Positions 1 through 7,708 of a stretch of 64,000 nucleotides of DNA are shown here, piece after piece. Under the pieces are notes generated by a model that saw only the letters and a list, made by a program, of their open reading frames with translations, ran no database searches and had not been told where the DNA came from. Source of the stretch: an uncultured Bacteroidota bacterium (GTDB lineage Bacteria > Bacteroidota > Bacteroidia > Chitinophagales > Chitinophagaceae); assembly GCA_903824665.1 (NCBI GenBank), contig CAIJXT010000033.1:1-64000 (forward strand). Reading direction: 5' to 3'. The first letter of the stretch is position 1. Each line of letters opens with the position of its first letter. A program made the translations under genes and the position numbers.

Positions 1-672
1 CCGCAGCCGGGCGAGATATCGCTTGCACACAATGGGGTGCTGTTTCTGGACGAGCTGCCAGAGTTTAAGCGCAGCGCACTGGAAGTGATGCGGCAGCCCA
101 TGGAGGAACGGAAGGTTGCAATATCGCGAGCCAGAGTAAGTATTGAGTTTCCGGCGAGCTTTATGCTTATCGCTTCAATGAACCCGTGCCCGTGCGGTTA
201 TTTTAACCATCCCGAAAAGGAATGTACCTGCTCTCCGGTGATGGTGCAGCGGTACCTGAACAAGATAAGCGGACCTCTGCTGGACCGAATAGACCTGCAT
301 GTGGAGGTAACACCGGTACCTTTCAGCGAACTGTCGTCGCAGCGGATGAGCGAAAACAGCAATGACGTGCGCACCCGTGTGATAGCTGCCCGCGAGATAC
401 AGGCCAAACGGTTTGAAGAACACCCGGGGGTATATGCCAATGCCCAGATAGGCAGCAAACTGCTGAAACAGATTTGCGAAATAAGTCCGGTTGGCCAGAA
501 CCTGCTGAAGACCGCCATGGACCGGCTGAATCTGAGTGCCCGCGCTTATGACCGTATTCTGAAGGTGAGCCGCACAATCGCTGATCTATCTGCCAGCGAA
601 GAAATACGTCCGGAACATCTGGCTGAAGCGATACAGTATCGCAGCCTGGATAGGGAAGGCTGGGGCGGATAA
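1..672 (+). CDS. comM: ComM/YifB-family Mg-chelatase-like AAA+ ATPase, C-terminal part (5' truncated)
   Basis: The reading frame is open from base 1, so the N-terminal Lon-like part and the Walker A motif lie outside the window. What remains is the Walker B segment ([10 protein letters not shown]), the conserved NPCPCGYF motif followed by a second cysteine pair, the segment [13 protein letters not shown] typical of the ComM/YifB AAA+ core, and a helical Mg_chelatase_C domain that ends with LDREGWGG. In proteobacteria ComM is a hexameric helicase that promotes branch migration during natural transformation. Its role in Bacteroidota is assumed by homology. The next gene points the opposite way, so this is the 3' end of its unit. 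Family assignment is firm; function in this organism is inferred. Confidence 0.93.
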   Translation, partial: PQPGEISLAHNGVLFLDELPEFKRSALEVMRQPMEERKVAISRARVSIEFPASFMLIASMNPCPCGYFNHPEKECTCSPVMVQRYLNKISGPLLDRIDLHVEVTPVPFSELSSQRMSENSNDVRTRVIAAREIQAKRFEEHPGVYANAQIGSKLLKQICEISPVGQNLLKTAMDRLNLSARAYDRILKVSRTIADLSASEEIRPEHLAEAIQYRSLDREGWGG

Positions 673-760
673 TTCAAGAGTACCTTGTGGCTGCAATAGC
701 TGAACGCATGAACTTTCTAAGGATACGTCATAAGTGATCTTTATGCTGCGGTTTTGTGTT

Positions 761-895
761 TTGCGCACTTTTCTGTGCAATTTCCGGTTTTCGTACTTTT
801 CTGCTTAATGTGTTTATTATCTGTAGATTACGAATTCTGAAAATTTTGCTTTTTGCGCACTTTTTGCGCACTTGCTTCTCACTTTGGGGTGTGCC
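761..895 (+). repeat. Left copy of a two-part direct repeat (TGCGCACTTTT elements)
   Basis: Part A (about 762-776) reads TGCGCACTTTTCTGT. Part B (about 861-894) begins TTTTTGCGCAC and continues into a stretch containing GCTTCTCAC and TTTGGGGTGTGC. A related A plus B pair occurs at 2638-2759, in the same order and orientation, with similar A-to-B spacing (about 99 and 86 bases). The two copies bracket the T9SS cargo gene at 907-2550. Confidence 0.6.
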
Positions 896-906
896 TCATA
901 CGATTT

Positions 907-2550
907 TTATGGTGCAATAGATATCTTCTGAGTAGCTTGCTCGGACCCAGCCTGCAACGTGATAAATATTGTTTTACCCTTTAGCTGGGTATCTGCTTTT
1001 CTGGTAAATGTGTTCTGACCGATTCTGAGATCACGTACGATATGGTGTTCTATGACGCGTCCATCATCTGCTCTAATGGTTATTTCTACAGGAGCCGATT
1101 GCTGCAACAGGAACCGCACAGCGAATTCGCCATCATTGGGGTTGGGGTAGACCTGCATCTGAAGTGTACCCGTACTTTGCTGATTAAGCTGATGTGTACC
1201 AGCATCGCCGTTTTTTATGACGTAAACCCTGAATACCTGGCTGCTAGCACTACTCTGGCTACCTGTGTTGGTGAAAAAAATATTGGCTGCAGTGCTGCTG
1301 ATGCCGCCATAAATATACCCCACCATGGTGGTATCGGAAGTGAAATCATCGAGCCTTAAAACATGGTTGTTGTATTGGGGCAGCGTTTCAACGGGTATAA
1401 ATTCAGAACCTGCCCCGAGGAGTGCCGGCATTTCGACCGGGAGTTTGTATTCAGACATCACACCAGCCGCGGTACGTGTGACCCGGGCGATGGTTTTGAC
1501 AAAGGGTACATTATTGTCTTGCACTAATATGCCAGCACTGTCGAAAAACTGTGCGATGCCGCCGAAGAATACGGTGTGCATCTCATTACTAGCCTGGCTG
1601 TATAATGGCAGATGGGCACAATGGTAGTGGTTATAATACTGAGCAAAAGCAGTATTTACGACGTAACCGGTACTGTCGATATTAACACAGTTCAGAAAAG
1701 GCAGATCGACTCCGGTCTGGAACACACCGGAAAAGGCAGTAAGACCTTCTTCACCGGAAGGAAATATCTGAGGCGCAACATTGTAATCTCTGCGATGCAG
1801 GTTTGCCGCATCTGTAATGGCAGCAAAATGACTAACAGACAAAGTAATACCGTCGTCGGTGATAGAGAATTTGCGAATAGCGTTTGTATACACCTGAACA
1901 AAACCGGGTCCACTGGTGGGACCCATAGGATTGTACCTGCCGATAAATTTTTGTCCACCAGTGAGGTAGAAAGTATTGTTGATTCGATTGAGGTATCCAC
2001 CGGTAACGGCAAACATGGTATCGGTAATTTGCCGGCAATGAGGCACGAGATCTGTACCGGCTATGATAGCATTAATGATATCGGGTACGTTTATAGCGCT
2101 GAGATTGGGGTAGGTAATATGGTCGGCGGCGGTGCCACTGTAGCCATAGCCACCGAGCAGGTAAAGATAGTTGCCGTGTTGATAAAATTCGAGATTTGTT
2201 GCGCTAAACTGCTCCTGCATTGCGATGGGCAATGAGGTGAGCGGGGCTGTCCATTTTACTTTTGCAACCGGGTCGACAACAATAAACTGCGTATTGTGGC
2301 CAGCTATATCGAATGCGGCAAAAGGCTGCCGGCGGTGCAAACCATCGAGGCGGCCGCCAACGATAAGCCACTTGCCGCTGTGCTGCCCCCAGGCAAATGC
2401 CTGCACACCACCCAGACCGCTGACAGTGAGCGGCTCTATGGCGATTTGGAAGGGAGCTGTCTGTGCACCTGCTTTTGACACAAATGCAATACAAACTATG
2501 ACGAGCACCTTTACTATTTTCAATGTCTTCTCCTTTATTAGAATTTCCAT
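907..2550 (-). CDS. Secreted kelch-like protein with T9SS type A sorting domain
   Basis: The product is about 547 residues. It has an N-terminal signal peptide (hydrophobic VKVLVIVCIAFVSKAGAQ). The body holds several kelch-like segments such as GKWLIVGGRLDG, YLYLLGGYGYSG, FYLTGGQKF and HTVFFGGIAQFF, so a beta-propeller is likely. The last 85 residues form a T9SS C-terminal domain starting QMQVYPNPNDGEF. It is therefore probably exported by the type IX system and anchored on or released from the cell surface. I place the start at the ATG at 2550: the in-frame TTG at 2571 overlaps a TTCCTTTG element on the minus strand that could be the -7 promoter box. The gene stands alone between diverged direct repeats. 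Ligand or substrate is unknown. Confidence 0.88.
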   Translation of the reverse strand: MEILIKEKTLKIVKVLVIVCIAFVSKAGAQTAPFQIAIEPLTVSGLGGVQAFAWGQHSGKWLIVGGRLDGLHRRQPFAAFDIAGHNTQFIVVDPVAKVKWTAPLTSLPIAMQEQFSATNLEFYQHGNYLYLLGGYGYSGTAADHITYPNLSAINVPDIINAIIAGTDLVPHCRQITDTMFAVTGGYLNRINNTFYLTGGQKFIGRYNPMGPTSGPGFVQVYTNAIRKFSITDDGITLSVSHFAAITDAANLHRRDYNVAPQIFPSGEEGLTAFSGVFQTGVDLPFLNCVNIDSTGYVVNTAFAQYYNHYHCAHLPLYSQASNEMHTVFFGGIAQFFDSAGILVQDNNVPFVKTIARVTRTAAGVMSEYKLPVEMPALLGAGSEFIPVETLPQYNNHVLRLDDFTSDTTMVGYIYGGISSTAANIFFTNTGSQSSASSQVFRVYVIKNGDAGTHQLNQQSTGTLQMQVYPNPNDGEFAVRFLLQQSAPVEITIRADDGRVIEHHIVRDLRIGQNTFTRKADTQLKGKTIFITLQAGSEQATQKISIAP

Positions 2551-2637
2551 GATGTTTGCTGATTTGTACAAAGGAAAACAATATCAAAGTCTGCCAATGT
2601 GATATATGTCACAAAGAGGTAGTTGGGATATAAAATC

Positions 2638-2759
2638 TGCGCACTTTTTCTGTTTTTTTTGTACATGCACATTTACATTTAATTAGCTTAAAACCAATTA
2701 TTTATACGTTTTTGAATTTCTATTTTTTGCGCACCCGCTTCCCATTTTTGGGGTTTGCA
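2638..2759 (+). repeat. Right copy of the two-part direct repeat
   Basis: Part A' (2638-2653) reads TGCGCACTTTTTCTGT. Part B' (about 2724-2759) begins TTTTTGCGCAC and continues with GCTTCCCAT and TTTGGGGTTTGC. It matches the pair at 762-776 and 861-894 with a few substitutions and one or two single-base indels. It lies just upstream of the 5' end of the leftward T9SS cargo gene. Confidence 0.6.
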
Positions 2760-2850
2760 TGCTGCTTTTTTTCTGTATTCATGGACAAGGTATTTAGGTA
2801 TTTGGGTGTGAAGTTCGGTTGGGTTTTGGGGATGGGCAAATGGGGTATTT

Positions 2851-2899
2851 ATGATAGTACGTTTTCGGTAGTATCATATACCGTATGCGGTATATGATA
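2851..2899. promoter_or_regulatory. Nested, mutually exclusive inverted repeats (operator- or attenuator-like)
   Basis: A perfect 12-bp inverted repeat runs from 2872-2883 (TATCATATACCG) to 2888-2899 (CGGTATATGATA) around a 4-nt loop. A second repeat, ATGATAGTAC at 2851-2860 against GTAGTATCAT at 2868-2877 (9 of 10 positions), shares the TATCAT arm, so only one hairpin could form at a time in RNA. As DNA, the 12-bp arms are also a good dimeric-regulator site. An A-run follows at 2899-2904. Which gene it would serve is unclear; the nearest starts are at 2550 (minus) and 3947 (plus). Confidence 0.5.
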
Positions 2900-3034
2900 A
2901 AAAATAGTTTCCGCTGTGGGCGCGGGGTTGGGCTTTGTATCTTTTACCAGCAGCGTGTTGATTGATTTGTTTTGGTGAGGCGGAAAGAGGGTATTTTATT
3001 GTTTGTTGAGCATATGTTATCCGCCCTTATGCTC

Positions 3035-3062
3035 GTACTTTTTTCTACAGCGAAAAAAGTAC
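3035..3062. other. Perfect 11-bp inverted repeat
   Basis: GTACTTTTTTC at 3035-3045 pairs with GAAAAAAGTAC at 3052-3062 across a 6-nt loop. It is very AT-rich and sits away from gene ends, so it may be a dispersed palindromic element rather than a terminator. Confidence 0.5.
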
Positions 3063-3255
3063 CAGTGGTATGTACAGATGTATCTCAACGCGGCCACCCA
3101 GGGGCTATGCGATTGATCAACATGACAAAACCAGAGTGGCACTTTTTTGCACCTGAAAAGGGTGAGGTCGAATGGGAGCTGTGCTCGGGTCGAGGCCGTT
3201 GGTGAGGAACACCAACAGCGGCATCAAAACACCAGCAAAGGTGAAATCGGGGCTG

Positions 3256-3669
3256 TTACATTGCACTGTATACACCGTGTATAATGTGGCTTGCCGCTGT
3301 GGTATACGTAAATTCAAGCGTGCGTTTAGATAGCTGGATGATATTCATGTTTACGGTGCTGCCTGTATCTGTATGCATGGTCAGCATCCTGGCATCGGAT
3401 GTAAGGGTCCATTCAAAATCAGTTTCAGATGGGCCTGCCGGATCGCATTTTACCTGGTAGTAATCAGAGCCGCGTTTTTGGGTTGTGAACACGAGCATAT
3501 CTGAGCTGCGGCATGGCTCAGTAATGGGTATGCCATTATCAGTAACAGTAAGACAAGTCCAGTTGCGGGAGCAGAGGGTAATTACAGCTTCCTTCTGCAC
3601 ATTTTTAGCGCAGCCATAGGTGGAAAGCAAAGCGGCAATTGCTATTGTCAAGTGTAAACTGAGCTTCAT
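3256..3669 (-). CDS. Small lipocalin-like lipoprotein
   Basis: The product is about 137 residues. I chose the ATG at 3669 because it gives a clean lipoprotein signal (KLSLHLTIAIAALLSTYGC) with the lipobox cysteine near residue 19; a longer in-frame start at 3732 would bury this signal. The mature part is rich in beta-strand patterns (NWTCLTVTDNG, DYYQVKCDPAG, FEWTLTSDARMLTMH, TLEFTYTTAA). This resembles the small lipocalin-like domains common in Bacteroidota lipoproteins. Likely location is the periplasm or the inner face of the outer membrane. The ligand is unknown and the lipocalin assignment is tentative. It is monocistronic, with a rightward esterase gene upstream in divergent orientation. 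Confidence 0.7.
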   Translation of the reverse strand: MKLSLHLTIAIAALLSTYGCAKNVQKEAVITLCSRNWTCLTVTDNGIPITEPCRSSDMLVFTTQKRGSDYYQVKCDPAGPSETDFEWTLTSDARMLTMHTDTGSTVNMNIIQLSKRTLEFTYTTAASHIIHGVYSAM

Positions 3670-3946
3670 ACGTGTGGATGTTTTAGCAATATAAGCAAAA
3701 ACCGGGCCAAACATCCCAAATTGCAGGGCCATAATTGGTTATGCTATGTAGCTACTATCTGCTGATTGATTGGCGTCTACCTGTTCTTTCCTGTTTGTGG
3801 CAGCCGGTCAGGATACCGGTCATTGAAGCGACACATAAGGAGGCTACGCCAAGCTTGGGAATGGCATATTCTTAAGTTTGTTTTCGCAGTTATGTTCCTG
3901 AAATTTAAAGGTGGAAGATGTTATCAATATGGCGATATTTGCCTCT

Positions 3947-5149
3947 ATGAAAATAATACTGTTGCTTGTGATGCTGTGCTTTTCTGTTTGTGGTACTGCA
4001 CAAACCGGAAAGAAAATAGTAATTGGCACTGTAGATACCCTATACTCGTCGGTACTTGGTGAACAAAGAACAATGCTGATTCATTTACCTGATACTGCCG
4101 GCAGTGTGTATCATTCGCGCAAACTTTATCCGGTAGTATATTTGCTGGACGGGGACGTTCATTTTCACGGGATAGCCGGCATGATGCAGTATATGAGTAT
4201 GGTGTCGCATGTGTGCCCTGAAATGATATTAGTAGGCATTACCCATGCGGACCGTATGCGCGACCTGACCCCTACTCATGATGCAACTGTACCTAAAGAC
4301 AGCAACCTGGTACGGACATCGGGCGGCGGGGAACGTTTTACAAGTTTTATAGAAAAAGAGCTGATACCCTACATAGACACCCATTATCCTGCAGCTCCTT
4401 ACAGGGTGCTGGCTGGTCATTCATTGGGAGGGCTGCTTGCTGTCAATACCCTGGTAAATCATGAATCTTTGTTCAATTCGTATGTTGCTGTCGACCCTGC
4501 ATTATTCTGGGACAATCAGAAAGTAGTACAACAAGCAGATATAATTTTCAGGCAGAAAAAATTCTCCAACAAGTCTTTATATATAGGTTGCTCCGGCGTA
4601 GTTCCGGTGAAGAAAGACTCAATAATGAAGGATAAGTCACTTGCCACCATCGTGGAGCGTTCAACATTGCAGTTCGATAAACTGGCAAGTGGTTTTTCGG
4701 GTAATGGGCTGCAATATACGATGAAGTACTACGCTGATGAGGAGCACAACAGTGTGCCCTTTATTGCTATTTACGATGCATTGCGTTTTATCTTTAGTTT
4801 CACCCGGCTTCCGGACATAGAACGCAGTAGCATGACACCGCAAGTATATGCCAAGCATTACAAGGCAGTTTCGGATAAAATGGGCTACACCATTTTGCCA
4901 CCTGAAGATGATATAAACAGTATGGGGTATTACTTTTTGTGGAAAAAGATGTTTGATCGCGCCCGAAGTTTTTTTCAGTTCAATATCGACAATTACCCCG
5001 ACAGTTATAATGTCTACGACAGCATGAGCGACCTGTATGCAGCGGAAAATAACAAACAAAAAGCTATTGAGTATCTGATCAAAGAACTTCAAATAAAGGA
5101 CCTGCCCTACATCAGGCAAAAGCTGGCTGATCTGCAAGCCTCTAAATAA
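3947..5149 (+). CDS. Secreted alpha/beta-hydrolase of the putative esterase family (Fes/IroE-like) with C-terminal TPR-like tail
   Basis: The product is 400 residues counted from the ATG at 3947, which puts a standard signal peptide (IILLLVMLCFSVCGTAQ) at the N-terminus; an upstream in-frame ATG at 3911 would add 12 residues ahead of it. The core contains LYPVVYLLDGD, the nucleophile elbow GHSLGG with Ser159, AVDPALFW, and DEEHNSVP with a candidate catalytic histidine. These match the esterase/enterobactin-esterase-like family (PF00756). The last 70 residues (YFLWKKMFDRARSFF, then NVYDSMSDLYAAENN) look like one or two tetratricopeptide repeats. Such secreted proteins hydrolyse esters of siderophores, feruloylated sugars or small peptides. 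The substrate cannot be told from sequence. It stands alone. Confidence 0.86.
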   Translation: MKIILLLVMLCFSVCGTAQTGKKIVIGTVDTLYSSVLGEQRTMLIHLPDTAGSVYHSRKLYPVVYLLDGDVHFHGIAGMMQYMSMVSHVCPEMILVGITHADRMRDLTPTHDATVPKDSNLVRTSGGGERFTSFIEKELIPYIDTHYPAAPYRVLAGHSLGGLLAVNTLVNHESLFNSYVAVDPALFWDNQKVVQQADIIFRQKKFSNKSLYIGCSGVVPVKKDSIMKDKSLATIVERSTLQFDKLASGFSGNGLQYTMKYYADEEHNSVPFIAIYDALRFIFSFTRLPDIERSSMTPQVYAKHYKAVSDKMGYTILPPEDDINSMGYYFLWKKMFDRARSFFQFNIDNYPDSYNVYDSMSDLYAAENNKQKAIEYLIKELQIKDLPYIRQKLADLQASK

Positions 5150-5686
5150 TACGCCTGTATCACATGGCTTTTTATTTTTCCTCACACAGCTATTCATGCC
5201 TACCCGGAAATTGGGTTTTGGGCTGTACCAGACATTTGCATTCAAAAAAACAGTCTATTGTCTCGACAACTAATGCGAATGTGATCCGTTGTGTCGCCAT
5301 TTAGCTTTCAAGGACATTGTTGTCCTTGAAAGCTACCGGGATGGATGGCACTTGCTTGCTGCCAATCATGACTGCTTTACCGCAGCATCAAGCGTATGTG
5401 CACTGTCATTAGGAATGGGCAGACAGTTGTCTTACCAATGGCCTAAAAAGGCGCCACGAGACCCTCTGCTTTGTAGCTTTGATCGTCAGCATATTTGGAA
5501 CAACCTTTTGTTCCCAAAGGGTCTATTTCTGAAATGAATAGGTGAAGTGCCTGGCTTCGATCTGTGAGGTGCTTTTCGTTTTCAGGTACCGTTTCCTCAT
5601 TCCCGAAAGCAACTTTAAAAACTTCGATCAGGTCTCTTAAAACCGACACTGCGGATGGGATTCCATATGCCGGGTATGCTTTTTGT
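5150..5686. other. Intergenic region between convergent genes; no gene seen, two hairpins
   Basis: The esterase gene and the leftward PaiB-like gene converge here. The short frames (such as 5289-5537 plus) lack domains or signal peptides. The clearest structures are the 14-bp hairpin at 5303-5334 and a smaller one at 5497-5514 (GGAACAA, loop CCTT, TTGTTCC). Confidence 0.5.
5303..5334. terminator. Perfect 14-bp hairpin, possible bidirectional terminator
   Basis: AGCTTTCAAGGACA at 5303-5316 and TGTCCTTGAAAGCT at 5321-5334 are exact reverse complements around the loop TTGT. It lies about 150 bases after the esterase stop codon. There is no T-tract on either side, so a rho-independent terminator is only one possibility. 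Confidence 0.45.
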
Positions 5687-6355
5687 TCACGAATCGAACT
5701 TAGATGGATCCCACTGCGCTCCGATGGGGAATAATGCTGCTTTTCTCTTGCGCATTTCGGATGCTACCAAAGCACTGCTGCCGCCTGCTTCTTCCAATTT
5801 TGAGATGATGTTGTCGTAGCTTTTTTCGTCCCTGTTCTGGCTGAGCTTGAATACATTGTCTAATTTCTCTGCCTTAATCTCGAAGCCGACGATGGCGGGC
5901 ATCATTTTGTTTAAGAACTGATCGGGGAGGTTGTCGTAGATGGTAAGCGATTGGCTGTTTCCTTTTTCGAATTTCAAGGTGAACCTGCGCATGAACGCAA
6001 TGAGCTCGTCGCTGGTCATAAACGTGACCTGCCCGGCAACGTGCACACTCATGTAGTTCCAGGTGGAACCAATCTGAGGATTGGAGTACCAGGAGGCGCT
6101 GACGTAACAGCTGGGTCCGGTGAACACCAGCAATGTCTGTGGGTTTTCGACGAGTGCCTTGTGGTGATCTGTGTTTCGCATGATGTGCCCCTGCAGATAC
6201 AACTCACCGTCGCGCTCCTGAAGCAATACGGGTATCTGTGTGGCCACCTGTGCACCCGACAAAAAACTACCGGTCATAAATGCAAATGGATTCTGATGAA
6301 TGAAATCGAGGATGACCTGCTTTTCTTTTTCTTTGAAGTAGGAGAAACTGTACAT
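5687..6355 (-). CDS. FMN-binding negative transcriptional regulator-like protein (PaiB family)
   Basis: The product is 222 residues, the usual size for PaiB. It begins MYSFSYFKEKEKQVILDFI and carries the family features: an ATQIPVLL strand, an HIMRNTDHHKAL segment near the flavin site, the ASWYSNP...TWNY stretch, and a C-terminal region ending in KRKAALFPIG. The fold is a split-barrel flavin-binding domain. PaiB in Bacillus represses sporulation and protease genes with PaiA, but most relatives, probably including this one, are uncharacterised FMN proteins. It has no PaiA partner beside it and appears monocistronic. The start ATG is at 6355. Confidence 0.9.
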   Translation of the reverse strand: MYSFSYFKEKEKQVILDFIHQNPFAFMTGSFLSGAQVATQIPVLLQERDGELYLQGHIMRNTDHHKALVENPQTLLVFTGPSCYVSASWYSNPQIGSTWNYMSVHVAGQVTFMTSDELIAFMRRFTLKFEKGNSQSLTIYDNLPDQFLNKMMPAIVGFEIKAEKLDNVFKLSQNRDEKSYDNIISKLEEAGGSSALVASEMRKRKAALFPIGAQWDPSKFDS

Positions 6356-6574
6356 TATATTCAGATTTACTTTTGGGTTCTAATAAGACCGTTTTCGATT
6401 TGTTTGTACCCGGAGCACATGTTGCCTGATAATTGATACTGACCGGGTCTCAAAATAACGAAATTTGCGCCCGAAAATTGTGGTGGCGTCCGATAGGATT
6501 GAGCAATGTATTGTTCAAGATTCAACGGGAATGCCAGTGGGAACGACTGATGGGGGCGTGGATCGCATGCTAAG

Positions 6575-7273
6575 TTATTGGTCGGTAGATGCTGCCTTCT
6601 TATTCCTGTTCCTCAGCGAATAGCCAACCAAGACCCGTAGATTGAAGCCTCCCCATCTCATAGATTTGAGGTGCTCGTGCGTGGTAGCTATAATACTGCC
6701 AACAAAAAGACCGGAAACTTCGATACCCGCACTTATCCTGTTCCATTCTGCAGAGAAACCGGTAAATGGTTGCAAACCGGCATAAAAAATATTGGCTTGC
6801 TGTTTGCGGTGCTGTACAGATGCATATTGAACGCTGCCAGTGAGATCTGACTGAACACTAACATAATCGTGGTGTGTTATTGAATCTTTTTTGCCGACGC
6901 TGACACCCATATTCACATCGGTACCGTAATACCAATTGATACGCTTGGATAGTTTTCTATTCCATTGTACGCCTGTGCTGATGATGGGCATATTTGTGCT
7001 GATGAACCACGAGTTAAGCAGATAGAAAGACGTGTCGTTGGTGGAATACCAAGCAAGTTCCCATGTGCTTAATCTTAATTCACCCACAGAAGCGGAAAAC
7101 CTATACGATTTTTTAAGATCGGGACTGTATCTGAACTGAAGGCCTATGCGGCAGGAGTGAGCGACATCTGCAGGTGAAACAGGATGCTCTATGAATAAGC
7201 CAATGTCACGTGTAGGGTGCGCCAGCAGGGGACCGCAATAAAACATGATAATAATAACCAGCAGGTGCTTCAT
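6575..7273 (-). CDS. Secreted protein of unknown function
   Basis: I do not recognise this gene. From the ATG at 7273 the product is 232 residues with a signal peptide (KHLLVIIIMFYCGPLLAHP); the longer in-frame start at 7321 would put 16 residues before it. The mature part alternates short hydrophobic strands (KSYRFSASVGELRLSTWELAWY, cut here to show periodicity around residues 60-80; INWYYGTDVNMGVSVG) and ends SMRWGGFNLRVLVGYSLRNR. That periodicity suggests a small outer-membrane beta-barrel or other beta-rich envelope protein. It stands alone, with a gene-free stretch upstream. Confidence 0.68.
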   Translation of the reverse strand: MKHLLVIIIMFYCGPLLAHPTRDIGLFIEHPVSPADVAHSCRIGLQFRYSPDLKKSYRFSASVGELRLSTWELAWYSTNDTSFYLLNSWFISTNMPIISTGVQWNRKLSKRINWYYGTDVNMGVSVGKKDSITHHDYVSVQSDLTGSVQYASVQHRKQQANIFYAGLQPFTGFSAEWNRISAGIEVSGLFVGSIIATTHEHLKSMRWGGFNLRVLVGYSLRNRNKKAASTDQ

Positions 7274-7708
7274 AATACATAAACGCAATAAATGACTTGT
7301 TATTATTTCAGCTGGCTGCAACCTTTTAACATCGCGTTTTTGTCTGCCACAACAATTTTAAAGTTCTTAAAGCATCCGATCAATAATACAAATGACAAAC
7401 CATACCTGCGAGTGGTGACGTACAAAGTGGCAGACAATGTCGATGCCGAGGTAGACTGAATCTTATTGGTGATGAGCGCGTTTCGCGGTGTGCGGCATAG
7501 TGGGGACTAAACCGAGCGAAACTCAAGACCTGCAGGTATTTTCGGGCTTTACAAGCGGGGACCATTTTTTTCGCAAGCGGACCTTGCAATAGTGGGGACC
7601 AGGCGAGACCTAGACCAGTAAGGTTAGGGTGAGAGCGGGTGTGGCGAGCGGGCGTAAAACGCTGGATGAGGACTTTTGACTACTTTAGCTTTCTAATTTA
7701 TTTAGTGT
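7274..7708. other. Divergent intergenic region, no gene seen
   Basis: It separates a leftward unknown protein from the rightward DUF885 gene. No convincing frame or RNA was found. A short word like (A)GTGGGGAC occurs at about 7499-7507 and 7591-7599, with a variant at about 7555-7562. A weak -7-like box TAGCTTTC is at 7686-7693, just ahead of the ATG at 7709. Confidence 0.4.

Larger units (their letters stand above)
2760..3255. other. Intergenic region without a convincing gene; two strong inverted repeats
   Basis: No reading frame here is convincing. The best, 2972-3205 on the plus strand (77 codons), has no recognisable domain, no clear signal peptide and a composition unlike its neighbours, so I do not call it. 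The region contains the nested palindromes at 2851-2899, the 11-bp inverted repeat at 3035-3062, and a weaker hairpin at 3198-3216 (GTTGGTG, 5-nt loop, CACCAAC). Confidence 0.5.

Noticed and set aside
1042-2602. Several plus-strand frames of 60-207 codons
   Set aside because: All lie opposite the T9SS cargo gene, whose signal peptide and sorting domain make it the real gene.
2972-3205. 77-codon plus-strand frame
   Set aside because: No signal peptide, no domain, odd composition, and it overlaps an inverted repeat; more likely non-coding.
5289-5537. 82-codon plus-strand frame
   Set aside because: It runs through two hairpins and shows no protein-like features.
7495-7600. Repeated word AGTGGGGAC as a possible regulator array
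   Set aside because: Only two exact copies and one variant, irregular spacing, and no nearby gene start in the right place.
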